Shown piece after piece: positions 30,085-40,149 of a DNA stretch of 64,000 bases (the stretch's first letter is position 1; each line of letters starts with the position of its first letter). Source of the DNA: Sepioteuthis lessoniana (taxonomy: Eukaryota; Mollusca; Cephalopoda; Myopsida; Loliginidae); NCBI GenBank assembly GCA_963585895.1, contig OY757934.1, positions 44,865,783-44,929,782 on the forward strand, read 5' to 3'. Below the pieces are notes generated by a model. The model was not told the DNA's origin and ran no database searches. It saw only the letters and a program-made list of their open reading frames with translations. The translations under genes were made by a program, and so were the position numbers.

Positions 30085-32421
30085 CATCATCATCATCATA
30101 TCGTGCTGGTAGCACGGATATCCCTGACCCCCTCTCGCCACTCCTCCCTATCGTCCATCGCCCTAGGTAGGTCTTCAGGGCAACATCCTGTATCCTCACA
30201 TAGCTGCTGAATGTACGTTCGAGCTGGTCGTCCTGCTTTTGCGCGGCCATGTGTGGGGATCCATAAGAGTACATCTCTTATGAGTTCATCTCTGCTTCTC
30301 CAGCAGTGTCCTGCATGTCTGGTTTGTCTAACTTGAATAGTTTACGTGATAGGGGGCAGGTGGCCGTACAGTTGGTGTCTTGTGGGGTGTTGCTGCCAGG
30401 ACTTGTTCAGGGTTGCACGCAGCATTCTTGTGTAATTGCCATCTAGTTTCTTCTCCAGCCGTTTTGTTAGCGTCCATGTAGTGCATCCATATAGCAGTAT
30501 CGATGTGACCGCTGCCTGGAAGAAACTGCGTTTCATTTTATCGGTTAGGTCTGATTTCCATATAATCGATAGCCTATTGATAGCTGTCCATGCTTTCGTT
30601 AACCTCGTTTCGATGTCCTTTTCGGTTGATTCGACGCTGCTTCCTAGGTACGTGAATTTGTCTACTAGTTTAAGTGGGGTTCTTTCTAGAGTGGAGATGT
30701 CCCCCGTTTGGTTATAGCACATATATTCCGTTTTGTGTGCATTAACATAGAGGCCTATGCTTGCTGCTGCTCGTTCCAAACTATGCAGAAGTGTTTCGGC
30801 TTGGTCAGGTGTATTTGCCAGTATCGCTATGTCATCGGCGTAGTCGGCGTCGGTAATTGTTGTTGCGGGGTATCTTCTGCTTCTTTTCTTCGTCAGTTCG
30901 AAGCCATTCTCTTTGATTTTGTCAATTGATGTTCTAAGTACGTAGTCTAGACAAATGATAAAGAGGTACTGAGCCAGCGTGTCCCCTTGTAGTACTCCTG
31001 CTACAATGTCAAAGTATTCTGTGTCTCCATCCGGTGATCGTACTTTTACTTTAGTGTTTTTATAGAGAATCGTTATTGCCGCTACGGTTTCTTTAGGTAT
31101 GCCGTACGCTAGTAGGATTTGTTCCATCTTTCCTCTGTGAATGGAGTCGAAAGCCTTGGTAAAGTCGACAAATATTAATGTCGCTTGTAGGTTCTTTGCC
31201 CGTACACCTTCAAGGATTCTGCGGATGGTTAATATTTGTGAGGTCGTAGATCTATTTCTTCGGAAGCCATTTTGGTTTTTTCTAAGTATGCTGTCGATTT
31301 TGGGTTCTATTCGGTTTCGTAGTCGGGTATTGTAGATTTTGGCAGCTATGGATGTAAGTGTTATGCCTCGGTAGTTTTTGGCTAATCCGAGGTCCCCCTT
31401 TTTAGGGAAGGGGAGTATGCATCCCTTCGTCCATCTATCTATCGGATTTTGATTGTATACTGCGTTGCAGTGGCGGAGCAATATGTCGTCGAATTGTCTG
31501 GTCTTCCATACTTCCGGGGGAATTTCGTCTAGCCCTGCAGCTTTCCTATTTTTAATTTTTCTGAGAACCGAGTCGAGTTCTTCTTGTGTGAACGGTCCTA
31601 GTTTAATGTCTAATTGTTTGCTAATTATTCTGGTGATTGGTTCATGCGTTATTTTTGGTGGATTTCCAAGTAAGTTTTCGAAGTGCTGTTTCCACAGTTT
31701 TATTCTTTCTTGTTGGTTTGCTGCTTTAAGTTTTGCTTTGGCTGTGTTCTTTCTTCTGCTCACTTCGTTTATTGTTTGCCAGGCAATTCTAGATTGTCTA
31801 TCTTCCACCGAGTCTCTAATCTTATCTATCTGATTTTGAATGTATTCTGTCTGTTCCTTTATATATATGCCTGCTAATTGATATTGTGCCGTTTTTAGTT
31901 TTAAGGCATTTGTGTTTGTTGGTTTTTTTCGATAGTTTTTGGAGGCTGTTTTCACTAGTGCACGTTTTTCTCTCACCGCTAAAGTTTCCCATGGGACTCT
32001 ATATTTAGTTTTAATTTTTGTTGGAATGTATTTTGCTGCTGCCTCGAGGTGTGCATTGACGAAATTTTCATATTCGTCGTTTGGTGTACTTTTTTCCGTC
32101 TTTTCTTGTAGTGTTTCGAATCTGTTTTTTAATTCTAATACGTATTTATCTCTTATATCTTTGTTGTTTAATAGGGCCCAGTCATAGTGTTTGGTGGTCG
32201 CTGTTCGTTTGGCGTTTTTTCGTAGGCTTAACCGTATTTTCGCTGTGACTATTCGGTGATCGGTGGACACACCTTCAAAAGAGGAGTATGCCTCGCAATT
32301 CAATGCACTATTCTTCTATTTCTTGTTTATAAGGACGTAGTCTATCTGAGCTTTAGTATTGTTTGCGTACGTGTATGTCCATAGTTTGCCCTCTCTTTTT
32401 TGGTAGTTTGTATTGAGGCAT
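30085..32421 (-). mobile_element. RTE-A, longest copy, 5'-truncated in the endonuclease
   Basis: An APE-type non-LTR retrotransposon of about 2.3 kb. The minus strand begins inside the endonuclease (KLWTYTYANNTKAQIDYVLI, about 32,340-32,400), then a TAG stop, then the 653-codon frame described separately. A TAA stop follows, then in the same frame the C-terminal TRHAGHCWRSRDELI and DREEWREGVRDIRA blocks. The tail is (ATG)n on the minus strand at 30,085-30,100. It sits exactly at the end of the SINE-3 flanking duplication, and host RLE-A sequence resumes at about 32,428. Only two stops break the reading, so it is the youngest long element here. The clade call is RTE-like, from the short 3' end and trinucleotide tail. 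Confidence 0.9.
30342..32303 (-). CDS. RTE-A reverse transcriptase open frame, 653 codons
   Basis: This frame would encode the reverse transcriptase that copies element RNA at a nicked target. Residues 13-16 (STDH) are the last motif of the APE endonuclease. RT landmarks: KAAGLDEIPPEVW at 254-266, NQNGFRRNRST at 343-353, VDFTKAFD with the catalytic Asp at 379-386, LQGDTLAQYLF at 438-448, YADD at 488-491 and TYLG at 551-554. In the second-copy fragment at 5.9 kb the LQGDTL motif continues with Pro. Here that residue is Gln (445), a change at a normally conserved site. No ATG opens the frame: it starts at a TTG-type codon after a nonsense mutation, and its end is another nonsense codon with homologous protein beyond. 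It is a piece of a larger dead ORF, not a host gene. Confidence 0.9.
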   Translation of the reverse strand: MNCEAYSSFEGVSTDHRIVTAKIRLSLRKNAKRTATTKHYDWALLNNKDIRDKYVLELKNRFETLQEKTEKSTPNDEYENFVNAHLEAAAKYIPTKIKTKYRVPWETLAVREKRALVKTASKNYRKKPTNTNALKLKTAQYQLAGIYIKEQTEYIQNQIDKIRDSVEDRQSRIAWQTINEVSRRKNTAKAKLKAANQQERIKLWKQHFENLLGNPPKITHEPITRIISKQLDIKLGPFTQEELDSVLRKIKNRKAAGLDEIPPEVWKTRQFDDILLRHCNAVYNQNPIDRWTKGCILPFPKKGDLGLAKNYRGITLTSIAAKIYNTRLRNRIEPKIDSILRKNQNGFRRNRSTTSQILTIRRILEGVRAKNLQATLIFVDFTKAFDSIHRGKMEQILLAYGIPKETVAAITILYKNTKVKVRSPDGDTEYFDIVAGVLQGDTLAQYLFIICLDYVLRTSIDKIKENGFELTKKRSRRYPATTITDADYADDIAILANTPDQAETLLHSLERAAASIGLYVNAHKTEYMCYNQTGDISTLERTPLKLVDKFTYLGSSVESTEKDIETRLTKAWTAINRLSIIWKSDLTDKMKRSFFQAAVTSILLYGCTTWTLTKRLEKKLDGNYTRMLRATLNKSWQQHPTRHQLYGHLPPIT

Positions 32422-32640
32422 GCTAATCAAGTCAGTCATTATGGTATTGTTTTGTGCTGCTATCAGAAATTTAGTTTCACTCTTCAGGTTTCTATTTCTT
32501 AGACATGTCCACGTTTTCTCGTGTGAGATTTTGCTTGTTTGTCGCTTGAAATGTCTGTACAGTTGTTTTTCTACCCATTTTTGTTTTCTTCTTCTTCTTC
32601 TTCTTTCAAAATAAGACGTCAAAAACTGTAGGAAATTTCT
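32422..32640 (-). mobile_element. RLE-A fragment, upstream half of a split copy
   Basis: The minus strand reads RKQKWVEKQLYRHFKRQTSK and HEKTWTCLRNRNLKSETKFL, the block just before the zinc knuckle. It continues at 29,824 on the other side of the inserted elements. Confidence 0.85.
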
Positions 32641-33436
32641 TCTCGACAAACATTTTTAGTAAGTTTGTGACACCGGTGTCTCATTTGGGATTTCAGTTTT
32701 CAGCATTCCTGGGAGAATCAGTTAAATTATTAAAAACCATACCATGGGGGAATTTAAAAACATTCCTTTTTCAGCGCCAATAAGAAAATGCTCATTATGG
32801 TATCGAACCATTTCTTCCTCATCTTCTTTCCTTTTCCTTTCCTCTTCTCCCTTTCCCTTTTCTCTCTTTCTCTCTACCCTGTCTCTGTCTCTCTCTCTCT
32901 AGTGCCCTCATTCACTCTCTCTCATACACATCAGGAAATCCCGTGACAAACCTCTCATTAAATGTGATATTTTATCCGAATTTCATGGAAAGCAGCATCA
33001 GAATAAAGAACCAATTTGAAATCTGGGTGTAACTTTTTAATGGAACCCTTACGCTCTCTGCTGATGTCAATAGCTGATTAACACTAACGATTGGATTGTA
33101 TTCAATATCTGCGTTCAGAAAATTCTAATTAATATTGTTTTTTTTTTGTGGGGGGGGGGTGCCTTAAACGCTGTCCTGGTGGATGATGTAATGTTCATCA
33201 ATTTTAATTTCATATTCCGAAAAGATGAGTTTAATCAATAATTTTGGATTTTTACCAAGAAATGACGAAGTAGTAAGCAAAATTGTTTCATGTGTTTTGA
33301 ACAGTTACAGAATGTCTGTAACAAAAATAGTGCTTCCATCGTGCTTAATTTTCTTTCTGCATGCCCAATATTTCAGGCTGAGCCACATTTTTCTCTGCAT
33401 TGTAAACCCTACATTTAGGTCTGAGTGCAATTTTAC
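32641..33436. other. No gene; polypyrimidine tract
   Basis: A plus-strand pyrimidine tract (cttt and tctc runs) spans about 32,812-32,910. A T run and G run lie at 33,140-33,160. The rest is AT-rich with no recognised element. Confidence 0.6.
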
Positions 33437-33680
33437 TATACGGTCAGGTTTCTTTGTTTAATGGCATATCAACTTTATGGGTTATTTTATACCAAAGCCT
33501 TCTTTATAAAAAGGACAGTAGTAGTACTAATAAACCCAAAGCTGGAGGATTGGGGGATTCATAATTTCCCAATGATATTAGTCCGAAAGTGAATGTTATA
33601 GCATGACTGGAGTTTGAACGCAATTAGTATGATGTGGCATTTCAGCACGTTAGCCACTGCAACACGAAGATTTCCCTATT
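33437..33680 (-). mobile_element. SINE-2, full length but worn
   Basis: Tail ggtttctttgtttaatggca at the low end, central tttcccaatgatattagtcc, and a head ending gttagccactgcaacacgaa. The B box is partly mutated. Confidence 0.75.
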
Positions 33681-34017
33681 TTACTAAACACGGTGATCCA
33701 AACATTTTGTCAATTTTTCTATACAGTATGTTGTATTTTATACAGTGTAAGCCCGGGATTTCGAGTTGAGCATTATTTTACTATACATCGTAATTCAAGC
33801 ATTTCGATTTCAGGGAGACCAGAGAAAACACTATCATATACTAATAGTAAAATACTTTTATAACAATCATTCTCAGTCTTTCTTTTAATGGAATAATGGG
33901 ATAGATTCCAACTAAGATATTTACACACTGAAGTGAAGTTTGAATGTACATATTTTTTTGGCTCCATATGAGGACAAAATGTGATACTAGCTAGCCACCT
34001 GAAGAATGTTAGAGGTT

Positions 34018-34100
34018 TGGTTTAGTTTGGTTGGTTTGGCTTAGTTTGGTTTGGTTTTATGCCATATAAACCATTGAAGGTTATTTAATGTCAAATCCGG

Positions 34101-34171
<71 letters not shown>

Positions 34172-34697
34172 GGGTGATTTTTAAACATAAGCCAACATAG
34201 TTAAATAGCTCCAAGTATTGCTCTGTATTACTTACAATTCAATAAAACATTAGTCATTTTTTACGTACTGTGAAATGATCAAACAGTTTTTTTCTAACAA
34301 TTCAATTTAGCATAAATCAATAAAGTTCAATGGTTCCAAGTATTGCTATGTATCACTAACAATTCAATTAAATATCAATCATTTGTTTATACACTGTTAA
34401 AGATCAAACTGTTCTATTTCTAACAATTCAGTTTAGCATAAGTCATTTGTTTGCACACAGTTTAAACGCCAAACTGTTCTATTTGACCTACAGATATGAC
34501 CCTTTCAGGTGCTACCAGTCCGAGCCAGAGTTGATCTTGGAGTAATGGCAATGAAGGGGCACTCCGTATTCCCCAAAGCTCGAGAATTACTGGCGCTGCA
34601 CCATTAGATTGTTTAATGTCATAAGTAAGACACTCGTTGGTCTTGCCCGTCTGCAGAGAAGCAGTCGGTGTATTCTACAGTTCCAGCCGACTGGGCT
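34018..34697 (-). mobile_element. Element C, long copy with microsatellite
   Basis: Tail repeats ggtttggttttatgcc start near 34,053, the body contains caagtattgct and aattcagtttagcataag units, and the head is at 34,480-34,697. A (CA)n(TA)n tract (34,107-34,168) has grown between tail and body. Confidence 0.85.
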
Positions 34698-35260
34698 TGA
34701 ATGCCGGAGAGTGCAACGACTGAAACGTTGTGACTAACATAACCATGATGAAAACACTTGACTAGATAGGTTAAGCATATTTCTTGGATTTACTAAATGT
34801 CTTTGTTGTCCGTCTATCGTCATCTAACGCAAAAATCGACAGAGCAATGGTCATCAAATTTTCGGTTGTTTTTAATGAGGTTATGAAACCTGCTTTTCGT
34901 ATATTAGATTCTGAAAATTCCAGAAGTCTTTTTTTTTTCAGTTTTTTATAAGTGGTTTGATTTACGTCTTAAGTATAAGGTTAAACTGAATCTTAACTTT
35001 TTATTCACTGGATTTGCTATATACCGAATCCTTATTTCCATTTAACCGTTTTAAGTTGACATATAACTGAAAAATTCCTTGTTAAAAATCGAAGTTGTGA
35101 TCATTTTTTTAATGAAATTCTTCCAGTTACCAAAAATTTCAAACATTACAAAATCATGGTTTGATTATATTTGTCATGCGAGAAGAATTAACCAGACGGG
35201 GGTAAAAACGTTATCTTCTCTTCGGTGTTTATTAACTTTTAATTCATTTTAAAAATATAC
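34698..35260. other. No recognisable feature
   Basis: AT-rich. No frame or repeat recognised. Confidence 0.5.
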
Positions 35261-35720
35261 ATTGTGTTATGCTTGTGTTTATGGCTTTATTAAAAAGTGG
35301 GATGGGTAAATTTATGTCCAGTGAATTCTTCCAAGCTGTAGCCATGCTAGTACTACTCTATGGTTGCACAACTTGTACTCTTATGAAACGTTTGGAGAAA
35401 AAAACTAGATGGAAACTACCCAAAGATACTGTTAGCTATTTTGAACAAGTTCTGGAAGCACCAACTGTATGTCCACTCACCACCAATCCCACAAACCGTC
35501 CAAATAATGCAAACAATATATGTTGCAGGCAAAATAAGGACGAATTAAGAATGTACTTATAAGCGACGTTCCACAATGGACTCCTGCGCATGGACACACT
35601 AGTATGAGCCAACAAGCAAAATCTTGCATTCACCAGATGTGTGCGGACACTGGATGCTGTACAGATGATATATCAAAAGGAATTCAAACAATTAGCACGC
35701 TGTGATGACGATGAGGAAGA
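35261..35720 (+). mobile_element. RTE-B 3' end
   Basis: The plus strand reads MSSEFFQAVAMLVLLYGCTT and LMKRLEKK, then shifted frames through LEAPT...CPLTTN to a terminal gatgacgatgagg tail. It lacks everything upstream of the thumb and is 5'-truncated. Confidence 0.8.
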
Positions 35721-35905
35721 TTATGTAACTTAAAATTTCTGCCAATTAGACGGGTTTTCAATTTTTAGTGATAATTTTTCATACCAGACTAAAAAAAAAA
35801 ATGAAGAAAGAAAAGAAAAGATGTATCATCGAAGGTAACAAATCATTGAATCAGAATAAAAACCTGAAAGTGCTCACGGCTATTTGGTGTTTGATGACAG
35901 AGCAG

Positions 35906-36299
35906 GAGAAGGAAAGCTTTGAATTCAAACCTGTTAAACTCCGCTTAAAAAAAATTAACCTTATGTCATATCCTGTCCGAGCGGAGGGGTTGGTAAAAAA
36001 AAAAATGGGAAGTGCCCGTGGTGTAATGGTTATCGTCGTAGGAAATGGACACGGCGACACGAGTTCAAATTCTTGACGAGACTGATTGCATTTCACATAG
36101 TACTAATACCCTTGGGAAAGGTATGAATCCAATTATTCTCCCTCCAGCTATGGGTAAATAGTAGGGCGGACGGGGTTCTTCAGCCTTAGTGAGGCAACTA
36201 GTCTAGAAGAAGGAAAACTCTGAATTCAAACCTGTTAAAGTCCGCTTAAAAATTGACCTTTTGTCATATCCTGCCCGAGCGGAGGGGTTGGTAAATAAG
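35906..36299 (+). mobile_element. SINE-1 dimer with one 17-bp target-site duplication
   Basis: A head-truncated SINE-1 3' end (35,906-36,000, ending ggttggtaaaaaaaaa) is joined to a complete SINE-1 (about 36,009-36,299). The 17-bp repeat gtttgatgacagagcag lies at 35,889-35,905 and 36,300-36,316, outside the pair. One insertion event of a dimeric RNA, or template switching during reverse transcription, explains this. Confidence 0.95.
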
Positions 36300-36574
36300 G
36301 TTTGATGACAGAGCAGTCGACGGTGCTTTTGGCCTGTGATTAATCAAGTAGTTGACAATGAGTTGATTTATTGCTGAATGTTCTACGTTTGTTTAGATTG
36401 ACTCAGACCGACAAATATTTGACAGCAAAGCTAACATATGTGAGATAGTCAACCCACAATTTTTAAACTAATTTTGAAAGTGGAGGAGCGGGGTGCTTGT
36501 AGCGGAGACTAACATTCAAGTAATACAGCCTGTTTATTTACGGAAACTATAACATATACTAAAACATATACGAG

Positions 36575-36840
36575 CACCGTCTCATTGACCCAGTGGGTAG
36601 AATGTTCGCCAATAATCCGGAAGACTTGGGTTCAATCCCAAGACGCGTCATACCAAAGACTTTAAAAATGGTACTTGATACCTCCTTGCTTGACACTCAG
36701 CCATATAAGGTACGTATCGAGGGTAAAGTGGAGCAATCCAGGGAAAGGAGTAGCGCCTTGACTACACCTTGGTGTAGTAGCTGTTGAAAAGGGAGCCTTC
36801 TTATCGAACTCGACTACGGTCGCCAACTTAACTTACTTAT
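36575..36840 (+). mobile_element. SINE-3, full length
   Basis: The head gtctcattgacccagtgggt (A-box-like) and gggttcaatccca (B-box-like), the middle caaagactttaaaaatggta, and the end ggtcgccaacttaacttact are all present. Confidence 0.9.
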
Positions 36841-36984
36841 AACATATACGTTGGGCACAATAACATCGTTGGATAAAGCGAGTTTTTGGCTAATGGTTGT
36901 AACTGGATGTAAAAAAGGCCTTTTCTGTTTACTTTTTTTTTCTTAGTTACAAACTTACTTTATCCACCAATGTTAGAATTTACT

Positions 36985-37530
36985 CAAGCTGCTTACACAA
37001 CCTTGTCGGTTTTAGAATACACTGGATATATTCCCTGAAGAAGGGTAAGATCACTAAGTAAAGTAAAGTAAAGTTGGTGACTTTAATAGAGGGTAACATG
37101 AAGTCTCCTTTTTCAATTGCTACTACACCGAGGTGTAGGGGACGGCGCTACTCCTTTCTCTGGATTGTTACACGTTACCCTTGATCCTTAGCTTATAATG
37201 CTGAGAGTTAAGCAAGGAGATATCAAGAACAATTTTTTTAGTCTTTGGTATGACTCGACCAGGGATTGAACCCTGATATCCCGGACCATTGGTAAACACT
37301 CAGCTCATTATGCCAATCCAAAAGGTGTTTGGGATATAAAAGTAAACTACATTTGACGTTAAGGCTTCACTTCTGGAGATTAGCGGAATATAGAGTACCT
37401 GTTCATTGTCATTACTCCCAGGTCTACTTTGACCAAAAGTGGTAGTACCGGTTAAAGTCACTTGTATGGGACCAATAGATCTGTTAAGGCCAAGTCTATG
37501 GGTCATATCGATCTAATAAGGTCACTTCTA
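36985..37530 (+). mobile_element. Element C fragment, interrupted by SINE-3
   Basis: The head is at 36,990-37,060 (ttgtcggttttagaatacac). The central part resumes at about 37,330 and ends in gtggtagtaccgg. The AT body is absent. Confidence 0.6.
37063..37315 (-). mobile_element. SINE-3 with (agta)n tail inside element C
   Basis: Minus-strand copy. Its 3' end is three tactt-type units (plus strand agtaaagtaaagtaaagttg), showing that this SINE ends in short tandem repeats. The B-box-like gggttcaatccc is slightly mutated. Confidence 0.85.
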
Positions 37531-37635
37531 TGAGTCCAAAAGTGAACATAATCACGAATCTGGAGTTTGAACTCGCTTACTCCGAGACTGCAGTAGAGCT
37601 CTTTAGCCATTTCACCACGAGTACTGTCCCCGTTA
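37531..37635 (-). mobile_element. SINE-2 head fragment
   Basis: tRNA-like head only, with gagtttgaactcgcttactc and ttagccatttcaccacgag on the plus strand. Confidence 0.7.
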
Positions 37636-37687
37636 TCATTTAAAATGTAAAATCTCTATGGATTCAGAAAATAATGATAGTAATAAT

Positions 37688-37961
37688 ATGAAACATGAAA
37701 GGGATGCTGATACCAATTGTGTTTGATGCACTTGGGACAATCCCCAAAGGATTGGTGAAGGGACTAGAAGACTAGGAAATAAGAGGACAAGTAGAGACCA
37801 TCCAGACTACAGCATTATTCAGATCAGCCAGAATACTGAGAAAAGTCCTTGGGACTTGAGGAAACTTGCTGTCACTCAAACACTTATGAAAAACCATCAG
37901 CTAACTTCTGGTGTAAAAAAACACAAAGGTGTATAATAGTAATAATAATAATAATAATAGC
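37688..37961 (+). mobile_element. RLE-A 3' end with TAA tail
   Basis: Worn coding remnants of GALGTxxKGL and TIQTTALxRSARILR are followed by the terminus and (TAA)n at 37,937-37,961. Confidence 0.8.
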
Positions 37962-38132
37962 AATTAAATTTACCATGTAGAAAAGGGTTCAACTTGTAAT
38001 TATCAACTCTCGAACATTAATGGAACAACTGTTGGGTATTTATGATATTTAAAGCAAAAAGAAATGAATGTGCCAGTGATACCAAGTTATACTGAATCAG
38101 CAGTTTACATACGACATCTAAAATTAACGATA

Positions 38133-38262
38133 CAAAAGGTTCAAGAAAGGTTAGCAAAGAAAGGTTAAAGGTTAGTAAATAAACGTTAATAAAGAAATGG
38201 TATAGGTCAATAAAAAAAGGCTAATAAATAAAGGTTAAAGGTTCAAGAAAGGTTAATAAAGG
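38133..38262 (+). repeat. Purine-rich minisatellite
   Basis: Irregular repeats of aaaggttaataaa and ggttcaagaaaggtta. Confidence 0.7.
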
Positions 38263-38354
38263 GCCAATCAAGACCCTTAAAATTCTGAAGAGTTATAATG
38301 TCTTTTAGAAAAAAACAAAACAAAAAACAAATTTGAATTTTAATGTAATTCTTC

Positions 38355-38520
38355 GAAGTTCGTTGTATGTATTTACCAAAGCTCTTCAGTACAAGCAGTA
38401 TGCAACATAAGGTCATTTTTAAGAGGTTTACGACTGGCTTGAATTCTGCTAGACTGGTTGATACACAAAAGTTTAATAGGCCTGTCTGCCAAATTGCTTG
38501 GGTAAATAAAATATTTTACA
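38355..38520 (-). mobile_element. SINE-1 3' relic
   Basis: Worn match to the SINE-1 3' half (plus strand atgtatttaccaaagctctt for tatttaccaacccctc). Confidence 0.45.
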
Positions 38521-38649
38521 CTATTTTGTTACATGTTCATTTACAACACATCTATTACGTGGTCGAAATCGTTCAAGCCGTGGTAGGTATCCACTGTGGT
38601 TGGTAGTATCGTGGTAGTTGGTGTACTGACACTTTTTCATTGCTTCAAT

Positions 38650-38990
38650 TCGTGTGTGATTTGAAAGCCTCACAGAGGAATGTGCAACTTATTCTGATTC
38701 GTAAGTTATACTTTGTTAATTCGAAATGGGACATAATGCCGCGGAAGTGACTAAAAACATTTGTTGTGCGAAAGATGAAGGCGTAAATGATTAAAGCAAC
38801 CAATTGGTTCAAGAAATTTCGCTCGACTTACAAGACCCCGACGGGCAGATAAGATCTGTTAGGACTAAAACCGTGGATTCCGAGGCATAGAGACAAATCC
38901 GTTGAGCAACACACGGAGACTATCCGGTGAGGCCGTCATCTTGTGTGAATACCCACCTCTGCAGCTCGTTGCATAAGTTACTAACTCCAC
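38650..38990 (+). mobile_element. Mariner transposase N-terminal relic, second lineage
   Basis: Frames in succession read FGHNAAEVTKNICC, NWFKKFRS and TKTVDSEA, matching the paired helix-turn-helix region and the RSGRP-type linker of mariner transposases. Stops and shifts occur throughout, and no catalytic domain or inverted repeats were found. Confidence 0.55.
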
Positions 38991-39550
38991 TTCGAGAACT
39001 TATGTGTAGCCGGATCGAGCGAGTGGCAGGTTCACAGGGAAAAGAACAAAAACACAACAACAACTTTGTGGTTAGAACGCCAGGGGAGGATAATTAGTTC
39101 TAGGCTGGGCTTCGGCTGGCAAAAGATTATCTTAACAAACTGGGTCCGGCTGGTAATGTCGCAGTTCGTTGTTTCTTTGTTCCAGCCTAATCAACTTTCC
39201 TCGAACCCAAACTAAGTCTAACTGCTAGGACCCAAAACGCACATGCATATATATAGAATGTTTCATTATTATTTCCGGCCAAGGGACACCCACGAATAAA
39301 CCCATAACTTTTTGGGGGGGCCATTTCTCTCTTAAAAAAACTGGACTTAAAAATATTTTCTAGCCTGGTCGTCTCCGATACAGGGACATTAAATTCAGAT
39401 CCTTTTAAGTTTTTGGCCAGTACCCGACAAGTACTTAACACTTACCCACACCCGTAGCCATATGTATAAACATTTTCTTATCTAGATTTCCTTAATCTAG
39501 TTAATGGGCTTTCCTAACATTTGAAATTTGATACCCAGACCGTATCTAAC
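38991..39550. other. Unassigned, less AT-rich
   Basis: A minus-strand frame at 39,187-39,441 (84 codons) has no recognised domain. The composition differs from the surrounding AT-rich DNA. Confidence 0.4.
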
Positions 39551-39556
39551 TCATCT

Positions 39557-39712
39557 TGTCACATATATATATGTATATGTGTGTGTGTGTAGGCGTGCGT
39601 GTTTGTGCACACACATTTGCGTGGGCGTATATATATACACACACACGCACACATGTATGGGTGCACACACGCACACACGCGCGTGTATACATGTATGTGC
39701 ATATATCCAACT
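39557..39712. repeat. (TG)n, (CA)n and CG-interrupted microsatellite
   Basis: Alternating tg/ta and ca/cg purine-pyrimidine tracts over about 150 bases, the kind of sequence able to adopt Z-DNA. Confidence 0.85.
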
Positions 39713-39772
39713 CATAGTCTCACAATCTCACAATCCAGTGTGGTTTGTCACCTTTCCTGCCTCGGCAAAACT

Positions 39773-39865
39773 ATCCGTAGCGCCCTCTCCTACACCTTGG
39801 TGTAGTAGCTATCGAAAAGGGAGCCTTCGGGTCACCCTCGACTACGGTCGTCAAATTTACTTATT
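39773..39865 (+). mobile_element. SINE-3 3' fragment
   Basis: Only the last third remains (cttggtgtagtagctatcga to the final actt repeats). Confidence 0.8.
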
Positions 39866-40149
39866 TATTTTTGGTTAAGAAGAACTTAATCTTTTTATAA
39901 AAAATAGTTGAGAGTTTACTTATTGATGAACGATATTGTATACATGCGTAAAATCTGACTGAAGAAAACTAATATTTATTTACACACTGTTTATATAACA
40001 TGGTTAATCAAGTTATTTTTTAAAATCTCAAAATTTTAATTCTTCCAAATTATTAAGTATATTGTTACACAGAAAATATTAAAATCAGGTTAATTAGACA
40101 AAAATTATTTTATCATAGACATACATTATAAATAATTTTATGATAATTT

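Noticed and set aside
29873..30274. 133-codon minus frame as a gene
   Set aside because: It runs out of frame across the RTE-A end and the SINE-3 and is explained by both repeats.
31453..31833. 126-codon plus frame
   Set aside because: Antisense shadow of the RTE-A reverse transcriptase.
30342..32303. 653-codon frame as a host gene
   Set aside because: It has the RT motifs of a non-LTR retrotransposon, no ATG start, and homologous coding sequence continuing beyond its bordering stop codons.
34706..34760. Possible further hammerhead (ctgaaacgttg words)
   Set aside because: No CTGANGA core and no stem II in register with a GAAA.
39557..39712. Alternating TG/CA/CG tract as a regulatory Z-DNA site
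   Set aside because: Its composition allows Z-DNA, but no gene or promoter lies nearby to support a role.
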